A DNA stretch of 9,784 bases, taken from positions 1 through 9,784 of the forward strand of contig JANYDR010000418.1 of the NCBI GenBank assembly GCA_025363495.1. Reading direction: 5' to 3'. The notes beneath the pieces were generated by a model. It ran no database searches. It saw only the letters and a list, made by a program, of their open reading frames with translations, and was not told where the DNA came from. Numbering within the stretch: position 1 is the first letter of the stretch; each line of letters starts with the position of its first letter. The DNA is from Cyclobacteriaceae bacterium. GTDB taxonomy: Bacteria > Bacteroidota > Bacteroidia > Cytophagales > Cyclobacteriaceae. The translations under genes were made by a program, and so were the position numbers. This document shows, piece after piece, positions 5,090 to 9,784 of the stretch.

Positions 5090-5163
5090 AATCGGGTAGA
5101 CGACCTCGCTAGTTGTAACTGACGAGGCCTCTCATTTTATCTGCAGAAATTTTATGTAGGCAG
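5090..5163 (-). repeat. intron 3'-end repeat, copy 3
   Basis: On the minus strand this block ends CTACCCGATT (complement of 5090-5099), preceded by the domain VI-like hairpin with arms CCTCG (5104-5108) and CGAGG (5123-5127). Beyond it are TGAGAGG and the same 30-nt A/T-rich block found in copy 1 (compare 1327-1356). Domain V is absent. It is therefore a 5'-truncated copy from the same intron lineage, in the same orientation as copies 1 and 2. Confidence 0.75.
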
Positions 5164-5278
5164 TGATATTTTTTAGTAATAATCAAGCATCGATTCATAA
5201 CCTCATTTTACCTAACCGGTTTATGGTGATATTTAAATTATTAAATTGCTTTTTTAACAAAGCAAAACCGACGGAGAA

Positions 5279-5641
5279 ATGTATAAAGCAAAATATTTAA
5301 GTCCTATGATACCTTCTTTTAATATTGAAAAGACGGTTTCATTTTTCATGGACTTGCTTGAATTCAAAATTGGAAGGGACGATAAAACGTACGTCATTTT
5401 ATATAAGGACAATTCAACCGTTCATATTTTACGAGCCGGTCCGGACATTGGAGAAATGGAATTTTACCTTGAAGTAGATGACATTGAAAAGGTATGGAGT
5501 AATATGAAAGACAAACTCAATGGAATGAAAGTTAAAGAACCTTTTAACAGAGAATATGGAATGCGCGAGATTCATATAATAATTCCGGAAACAAAAACAC
5601 TTATGTTTATTGGACAGGAAATAACGGGCAAGGCTCAGTGA
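5279..5641 (+). CDS. VOC (glyoxalase/bleomycin-resistance) family protein
   Basis: A 120-residue, single-module vicinal-oxygen-chelate protein with the paired beta-alpha-beta-beta-beta layout: LSPMIPSFNIEKTVSFFMDLLEFKI (about 7-31), then YVILYKDNSTVHILRA (38-53), EFYLEVDDIEKVWSNMK (61-77) and a C-terminal half with EPFNREYGMREIHIIIPETKTLMFIGQ (87-113). The YLEVDDIE motif and the REYGMREIHI-type penultimate strand are characteristic. E98 and H49 are possible metal ligands, but the set is not clear enough to assign glyoxalase, dioxygenase or antibiotic-sequestering activity. A GGAG sequence (5273-5276) lies unusually close, 2 nt before the ATG. The gene is 61 bp upstream of the serine hydrolase gene and may share its transcript. 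Confidence 0.88.
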   Translation: MYKAKYLSPMIPSFNIEKTVSFFMDLLEFKIGRDDKTYVILYKDNSTVHILRAGPDIGEMEFYLEVDDIEKVWSNMKDKLNGMKVKEPFNREYGMREIHIIIPETKTLMFIGQEITGKAQ

Positions 5642-5702
5642 AAATTGTTGGACGAAACACCTACTGTCGGCAAAATTTATAGGAATCTAAAAAATTACGT
5701 TA

Positions 5703-6809
5703 ATGAAAAAAGTCCTCGTCACCCTTCTTGTTTCTTATAGCACATTTTCATTCGCGCAAACTTTTCCTTCCGGCAAAAAGAATGACTTTGTGTTTCCCGG
5801 CAATAGTTGGGAATATGTAAAAGACCCATCGTCGCAAGGTTGGGACGCCGCTAAACTGACTAAATTAAGGCAGTTTATTATTGACAGCGCCAATACCACC
5901 GGAATGATGGTCGTGCAACATGGTAAAGTAATATTCAGCTACGGCGACGTGCAGGAATTGAGTTTCATAGCTTCCTGTCGTAAGAGCGTGTTGTCAATTT
6001 TATTTGGACCATTCGTTGAAAATGGTAAAATCAATTTAAATACAACGCTTGATCAATTAAAAATTGATGATGTGGGGAGTCTGTTACCGATTGAGAAAAA
6101 AGCTACCATTCAAAATTTACTTACAGCACGATCGGGTGTCTACCACGAAGCGAGCTATGCCGGCGATGAATTTGCAATAGCACCAAAAAGAGGGTCTGTC
6201 GTACCCGGAACCTTTTTCCTCTACAATAATTGGGATTTTAATTTAGTGGGGGATTTATTTGAGACCCTTACTGGTATCGGAATCTATGATGCCGTTGATT
6301 CAATGCTTGCCCGGCCACTCAAGATGGAGGATTGGAACAGAAAAATTCAGCATAAAGAAGGCGACGCTTCAAAATCGAAATACCCTGCATATCCAATGTG
6401 GTTTTCGACAAGAGACATGGCAAGAATCGGATACCTGATGCTACGAAATGGACAATGGGGGGACAAGCCTATTGTCTCGGCAAATTGGGTACATACCATT
6501 ACAACTCCAGTTACGACTTCCAGGGAAGCTAAGGAATACAAAGCACCATACTATCTTAATAGTTGTTACTTCAGATATTTTGGCTACAGTTATTTATGGT
6601 GGGTTTGGGATCCACCAAATAACGAAGGGGCTTATGAAGGAGCCTACACGGCACAAGGTATCTTTGGACAGTATATAACTGTATTGCCGGCATTGGATTT
6701 GGTCATCGCCCATAAAACAAAGTCAGCGTACGAAAGATCTACTTCAAATTACTTCACGATACTGGCTAAACTAATTGAGGCAAATAATTCAGTGCCGGTA
6801 AAAAGATAG
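5703..6809 (+). CDS. exported serine hydrolase, class C beta-lactamase fold
   Basis: The 368-residue protein begins with a signal peptide (MKKVLVTLLVSYSTFSFAQ, likely cleaved near residue 19), so it acts outside the cytoplasm. The penicillin-binding/beta-lactamase-like core has the SxxK nucleophile motif S91-C-R-K94, the YxN-type motif Y174-N-N176, and H337-K-T339 in place of KTG. It also has the family phrases LLTARSGVY (139-147), WFSTRDMARIGYLMLRNGQW (233-252) and the LWWVWDP strand. Such proteins (COG1680) include esterases, D-aminopeptidases and peptidoglycan-editing enzymes; true beta-lactamase activity cannot be assumed. The HKT variant suggests an esterase or peptidase rather than AmpC. 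The stop is 2 bp before the metallo-hydrolase ATG, indicating translational coupling. Confidence 0.93.
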   Translation: MKKVLVTLLVSYSTFSFAQTFPSGKKNDFVFPGNSWEYVKDPSSQGWDAAKLTKLRQFIIDSANTTGMMVVQHGKVIFSYGDVQELSFIASCRKSVLSILFGPFVENGKINLNTTLDQLKIDDVGSLLPIEKKATIQNLLTARSGVYHEASYAGDEFAIAPKRGSVVPGTFFLYNNWDFNLVGDLFETLTGIGIYDAVDSMLARPLKMEDWNRKIQHKEGDASKSKYPAYPMWFSTRDMARIGYLMLRNGQWGDKPIVSANWVHTITTPVTTSREAKEYKAPYYLNSCYFRYFGYSYLWWVWDPPNNEGAYEGAYTAQGIFGQYITVLPALDLVIAHKTKSAYERSTSNYFTILAKLIEANNSVPVKR

Positions 6810-6811
6810 AT

Positions 6812-7411
6812 ATGCGAATTTTTAACGTTGGAAATAATGGTGTTAACCTATTTCTGCTGGACAGTGGTTCGCATAGATTATTGATAGATTCAGGTTTCCC
6901 TGATAAGCTACACGACTTAGGACGTAGAATGCGTGAAACGGGATTTAAAGTTCAGAACATAGATTATTTAGTAGTGACACATTTTCATATCGATCATGCA
7001 GGAGCTATACAGGAACTTAAGGACAGTGGAGTTAAGTTTGTTCTATTCGATATGCAAATGAATTATATCAGCGGCATGGAAAAAATGATGGAGGGTAAGT
7101 GGCCGTACAAAAAATTATTGATGAACGACAATGTCGTCTTGAACATTGATAAATCAAGATATTTCTTATCTACACTGGGAATAAAAGGTCAAATTTTTCC
7201 GACCCCAGGACACTCCGATGATAGCGTCAGCCTCCTGTTAGATACCGGTGAAGCCTTTACCGGTGACTTAACCGCGGACTATTTAATGATGGGTAAAAAC
7301 TCAGTAGAAAATCAGACATGGACTAACCTAAAGAAACAAAACGCACGAATTATATATCCCAGCCATGGAAAAATGTATGAGATAAAAGATGCTTACACCT
7401 CATCAGAATAG
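6812..7411 (+). CDS. MBL-fold metallo-hydrolase
   Basis: A 199-residue metallo-beta-lactamase-fold protein with all metal-binding motifs: T56-H57-F-H59-I-D61-H62 (HxHxDH), H134 in PTPGHSDDS, D152 in FTGDL, and H185 in YPSHG. This supports a binuclear zinc site. It has no signal peptide, so it is cytoplasmic, and it is slightly short for the glyoxalase II-like subgroup. The substrate (lactone, thioester or phosphoester) is not evident. It starts 2 bp after the serine hydrolase stop, so the two are co-translated. Its last 19 bp overlap the 3' end of the convergent gene on the other strand (7393-7411), leaving no room for a terminator between them. Confidence 0.92.
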   Translation: MRIFNVGNNGVNLFLLDSGSHRLLIDSGFPDKLHDLGRRMRETGFKVQNIDYLVVTHFHIDHAGAIQELKDSGVKFVLFDMQMNYISGMEKMMEGKWPYKKLLMNDNVVLNIDKSRYFLSTLGIKGQIFPTPGHSDDSVSLLLDTGEAFTGDLTADYLMMGKNSVENQTWTNLKKQNARIIYPSHGKMYEIKDAYTSSE

Positions 7412-7866
7412 TCCACTATTTCGACATTCAACTTCTTTGAGATTTTTTCGAGCTTCTTAATCAAATCTTTTTTTGAATCCTCAGTAAGTAAGTGCAGCTT
7501 ATCCTTTTCCGAAAATTTCAGATATCCATTATAAACATCTTTTCGAACAGTTGACGAGGAAACCTGGCTATTCATAACCTGGCTAGTCTTGCTTTTCGTG
7601 ATAAACAAATATTCAATTCTCTCAAATTTTTGCTCATCTCCTATTTTAAATCCCAACATCCACAGGTAATCACGAAAGACTTTTCCGGAAAAGTCAACCT
7701 CGAGCCGGTAATGGGTAGTAGTGATTACAATACCCACCAAAATGATAACAACTCCGGCAACTGGCTTTATGAAAATAATAGCAACTCCTGCCAATCCCAA
7801 TATCATCCCACTGAGAAGAATGCCTCTGGAGAAATAATCTGAGGTTTTAAAATCTATGGAGGTCAT
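7393..7866 (-). CDS. two-helix membrane protein of unknown function
   Basis: Starting from the ATG at 7866 (MTSIDFKTSDYFSRG), the product has 157 residues. A GTG ten codons upstream would lengthen it into a repeat-like sequence and is less likely. Two adjacent transmembrane helices, GILLSGMILGLAGVAIIFI (about 15-33) and VAGVVIILVGIVITTT (about 36-51), are followed by a soluble part. This has a strand-rich segment (HYRLEVDFSGKVFRDYLW...FERIEYLFITK) and a C-terminal lysine-rich amphipathic helix (DSKKDLIKKLEKISKKLNVEI). The layout resembles small bacterial membrane proteins with a PH-like domain after a helical hairpin, but I do not recognise the family. It converges on and overlaps the metallo-hydrolase gene by 19 bp. 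Confidence 0.72.
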   Translation of the reverse strand: MTSIDFKTSDYFSRGILLSGMILGLAGVAIIFIKPVAGVVIILVGIVITTTHYRLEVDFSGKVFRDYLWMLGFKIGDEQKFERIEYLFITKSKTSQVMNSQVSSSTVRKDVYNGYLKFSEKDKLHLLTEDSKKDLIKKLEKISKKLNVEIVDYSDEV

Positions 7867-7885
7867 GATATACTTTTCTGTAGGC

Positions 7886-7909
7886 CACGAAGGCACGAAA
7901 ACACAAAGA
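7886..7909. repeat. degenerate 8-bp tandem array
   Basis: Three consecutive octamers, CACGAAGG, CACGAAAA and CACAAAGA, lie between xth and the small membrane protein gene and continue into a weaker AGGCACTA. Similar CACGAAGG/CACAAAGG strings recur in intergenic DNA of many Bacteroidota, from memory; their role is unknown. Confidence 0.6.
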
Positions 7910-7934
7910 AGGCACTAAACTTTATAAAAAATGA

Positions 7935-8711
7935 CTATAACTCAATCTTCAACCCCACCGGGCAATGGTCGGAACCGTGATACTGATCATAGATAAATGC
8001 ATCTTTCACAGCCGGCATGATCCGATGATCCACCAGGAAATGATCGATGCGCCAACCGATGTTTTTATTGCGACCGTCAATCACAAAGCTCCAATACGTA
8101 TATTTTATTTCTTTTGAATAAAAGTGGCGGTACGAATCCACTACGCCTGAATCAAGCAATCGCGTAAAACCATCAATCTCTTTCTGAGTATAGCCAGCCG
8201 ATTTATTATAATTTTCTTTTGGCCTCGCTAAATCAATCGCCTGATGCGCTACATTGAAATCTCCGCAGGCGATGACTGGTTTTCTTTTCCGTAGCCAATT
8301 GATATAATTCAAAAACTCGGCATCCCACCGCTCACGATATTCCAGTCTTGCAAGTCCGTCACCAGAGTTGGTAGTATAGACTGTCACCAAAAAATAGTTT
8401 GTGTATTCTGCGGTGATTACTCTTCCTTCCTCATCAAACTCGGTTAATCCCATATCATAGGTTACATTGATAGGTTCCTCTTTAGTGATGATTGCCGTTC
8501 CAGAATATCCTTTTCGCGCCTTGGAAGAATTAACAAAAACGTGATATCCTTTCAATACCTCAAGGGACTCGATCGTTTCATCTTCCCCTGCTTTTGTTTC
8601 CTGAAGACAAAGAATATCAGGCTTCATAGTTTTCACACTATCCAAAAATCCTTTTTTCATGATAGCACGAATGCCGTTGACGTTCCAGGAGACGAGGTGA
8701 AGGAGGGACAT
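7935..8711 (-). CDS. xth: exodeoxyribonuclease III
   Basis: This is the 258-residue endonuclease/exonuclease/phosphatase-fold repair enzyme that cleaves DNA at abasic sites and degrades 3' ends, part of base excision repair in the cytoplasm. The full ExoIII/APE set is present: N10 in SWNVNG, E38 in LCLQETK, Y112 in TVYTTNS, D151 and N153 in CGDFNVA, D223 in WRIDHFLV, and D248-H249 in GSDHCPVGL. The RERWD and ARPKENYNKSAGYT segments are also typical of the ExoIII type (APE1-like branch). Length is normal and no damage is seen. The ATG at 8711 gives the canonical MSLLHLVSWNVNGIRA start, without a strong ribosome binding site. About 150 bp holding a 7-bp repeat array separate it from the NagB-type gene upstream, so it probably has its own promoter. 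Confidence 0.97.
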   Translation of the reverse strand: MSLLHLVSWNVNGIRAIMKKGFLDSVKTMKPDILCLQETKAGEDETIESLEVLKGYHVFVNSSKARKGYSGTAIITKEEPINVTYDMGLTEFDEEGRVITAEYTNYFLVTVYTTNSGDGLARLEYRERWDAEFLNYINWLRKRKPVIACGDFNVAHQAIDLARPKENYNKSAGYTQKEIDGFTRLLDSGVVDSYRHFYSKEIKYTYWSFVIDGRNKNIGWRIDHFLVDHRIMPAVKDAFIYDQYHGSDHCPVGLKIEL

Positions 8712-8774
8712 GGTGGGTTTTTCTAAACTAATAGGAGTGAATGTAAAAAATAGATTAGTATTTGGAAATAGGTC

Positions 8775-8802
8775 GTTACCGGTTGCAAGTTACAGGTTAC
8801 AG
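8775..8802. repeat. degenerate 7-bp tandem array upstream of xth
   Basis: Four consecutive heptamers, GTTACCG, GTTGCAA, GTTACAG and GTTACAG, fill 8775-8802 in the 149-bp gap between xth and the NagB-type gene. GTTACAG/GTTGCAG strings like this are, to my memory, a recurring intergenic repeat in Bacteroidota. The array would lie in the xth 5' leader or promoter region. Confidence 0.65.
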
Positions 8803-8860
8803 GGGGTTCGCGGCTTGGGAGATATTCAGATCCTGGATTAATTTATTTGGTAAAAGGAGA

Positions 8861-9784
8861 TTATCGCTTGTCTAGAAAATGATATCTGACAAATGCTTCC
8901 ATGGCTTCGTATTCGGCAAGGCCTAAAGCATTGTAAGCAGCCGCGGTTGCGTGATTGCGATCTTCAGCGCGTACCCAGAATTCTCTTTTGTCGTTACCGG
9001 GAAATACAGCACTGTCCTTTTGGGATTGATGCTTGAATACCGCGCGACGCTTACGCATCAACTCATCCGGACTAAGAGGAATAGCCATCTCGATCTGATC
9101 AATATCCCACTCCTGCCATGCACCCCGGTAAAGCCAAACATAACAATCTTTCATCCAGGATTTCTTCTTCAATCGGGAAAGGGCTTCATAAATCGCTGCC
9201 AGACACACGCGATGTGTTCCGTGAGGATCTGATAAATCACCGGCAGCATAAATCTGATGTGGCTTTATCTCTTCGATCAAATCAACAATTATCTGGATAT
9301 CTTCTTCACTCAACGGTTTCTTCTTTACTGTTCCCGTTTCATAAAAAGGCATATCGAGAAAGTGTGCCTGTGAATCTGGTATGCCGGTGTATCTGCAACC
9401 GGCCTTTGCCTCTCCCCTGCGTATCAATCCTTTTATTGTCATAACCTCGGGAGTGTCTACGGCACCCGGCTTCTTTTTGCGGATAGAACTTAATATTTGT
9501 TTGTAGAATTTTTCTCCATCAGATTTCTTCAAACCAAACGCGTCGTTAAAGTCACGAACAAAATCAGCAAATCGGATCGCATCGTCATCAAACACTGCAA
9601 TATTTCCGGACGTCTGATAGGCTACATGTACAAGATGTCCCTGGTCCACTAATCGAATGAACGTACCCCCCATTGAAATCACATCATCATCGGGGTGAGG
9701 ACTGAAAATTATTACGCGTTTCGGAAAAGGTTTAGCACGTTCAGGCCGGTTGCTGTCATCTGCTTTCGGCTTACCACCCGGCCA
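8861..9784 (-). CDS. nagB: C-terminal LmbE/PIG-L-like domain of a long glucosamine-6-phosphate deaminase (partial)
   Basis: The minus-strand frame is open to the window edge, giving 307 residues without the true start. It begins WPGGKPKADDSNRPERAKPF, the linker that in long Bacteroidota NagB proteins joins the deaminase to an LmbE/PIG-L-like deacetylase domain. That domain then follows: VIIFSPHPDDD (24-34, zinc-binding HPDDx motif), VISMGGTF, VAYQTSGNIAVFDDD, and SDPHGTHR with H188 and H191 as further ligands. The end EAFVRYHFLDKR also fits. NagB converts glucosamine-6-phosphate to fructose-6-phosphate and ammonia in amino-sugar catabolism; the appended domain may act on an N-acetylated sugar. 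The catalytic deaminase half lies outside the window, so the nagB name is inferred from the linker and tail. The GTG at 9682 lies inside the HPDDD motif and cannot be the start. Confidence 0.88.
   Translation of the reverse strand, partial: WPGGKPKADDSNRPERAKPFPKRVIIFSPHPDDDVISMGGTFIRLVDQGHLVHVAYQTSGNIAVFDDDAIRFADFVRDFNDAFGLKKSDGEKFYKQILSSIRKKKPGAVDTPEVMTIKGLIRRGEAKAGCRYTGIPDSQAHFLDMPFYETGTVKKKPLSEEDIQIIVDLIEEIKPHQIYAAGDLSDPHGTHRVCLAAIYEALSRLKKKSWMKDCYVWLYRGAWQEWDIDQIEMAIPLSPDELMRKRRAVFKHQSQKDSAVFPGNDKREFWVRAEDRNHATAAAYNALGLAEYEAMEAFVRYHFLDKR

Noticed and set aside
5703..7411. True beta-lactamase resistance genes
   Set aside because: The serine hydrolase has HKT instead of KTG and family-wide motifs only, and the metallo-hydrolase belongs to a very broad fold; sequence alone does not support antibiotic hydrolysis.
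8951..9444. Plus-strand open frames opposite the NagB-type gene
   Set aside because: They are antisense shadows of a well-supported coding region.
1..9784. tRNA, rRNA, CRISPR array, toxin-antitoxin or restriction system
   Set aside because: Nothing with cloverleaf, rRNA core, regular spaced repeats or the relevant protein motifs was seen on either strand.

Overview
The window most likely comes from a Bacteroidota chromosome, probably of the Cytophagales type. This rests on the NagB C-terminal/LmbE-type domain typical of long Bacteroidota NagB proteins, moderately AT-rich DNA, weak or absent Shine-Dalgarno sites, a promoter resembling the Bacteroidota TAnnTTTG class upstream of the Crp/Fnr gene, and short degenerate tandem repeats of a kind common in these genomes. 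No tRNA, rRNA or CRISPR array was seen. All assignments come from reading the sequence; no search was run.

Left part (1-2480). A short open segment encoding one membrane helix ends just before a strong rho-independent terminator (243-280). It is followed by a minus-strand Crp/Fnr-family regulator (354-923) with a perfect TTGAC-N5-GTCAA palindrome and a likely promoter upstream. A GC-richer, heavily structured, protein-free segment (1278-1847) then reads on the minus strand like a decayed, ORF-less group II intron, with a 5' hairpin, a degraded domain V, a domain VI hairpin and a CTACTCGATT end. Next is a six-helix membrane protein (1886-2476).

Middle (2480-5280). A second copy of the intron 3' end lies at 2497-2539. 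A complete IS3-family element (2726-3944, IS407-like) follows, with two overlapping-frame transposase genes joined by a clear -1 frameshift signal and a third, orphan IS-end-like sequence just outside it. A stand-alone RibD_C/dihydrofolate-reductase-like gene (4018-4614) is followed by a broken outer-membrane beta-barrel gene on the minus strand (4735-5002) and a third copy of the intron 3' end (5090-5163).

Right part (5280-9784). A co-directional set encodes a VOC-fold protein, a secreted serine hydrolase of the class C beta-lactamase fold and a metallo-beta-lactamase-fold hydrolase; the last two are 2 bp apart. These converge on a minus-strand set: a small two-helix membrane protein, exonuclease III (xth) and the C-terminal LmbE/PIG-L-like half of a NagB-type glucosamine-6-phosphate deaminase that runs off the window. 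The xth gene is flanked by two short degenerate tandem arrays of 8-bp and 7-bp units.

Overall this is a small accessory patch shaped by mobile DNA (group II intron debris, an IS and a pseudogene) next to housekeeping genes. I see no convincing new multi-gene defence or metabolic system. The intron relic with its satellite 3' ends is the most unusual structure.
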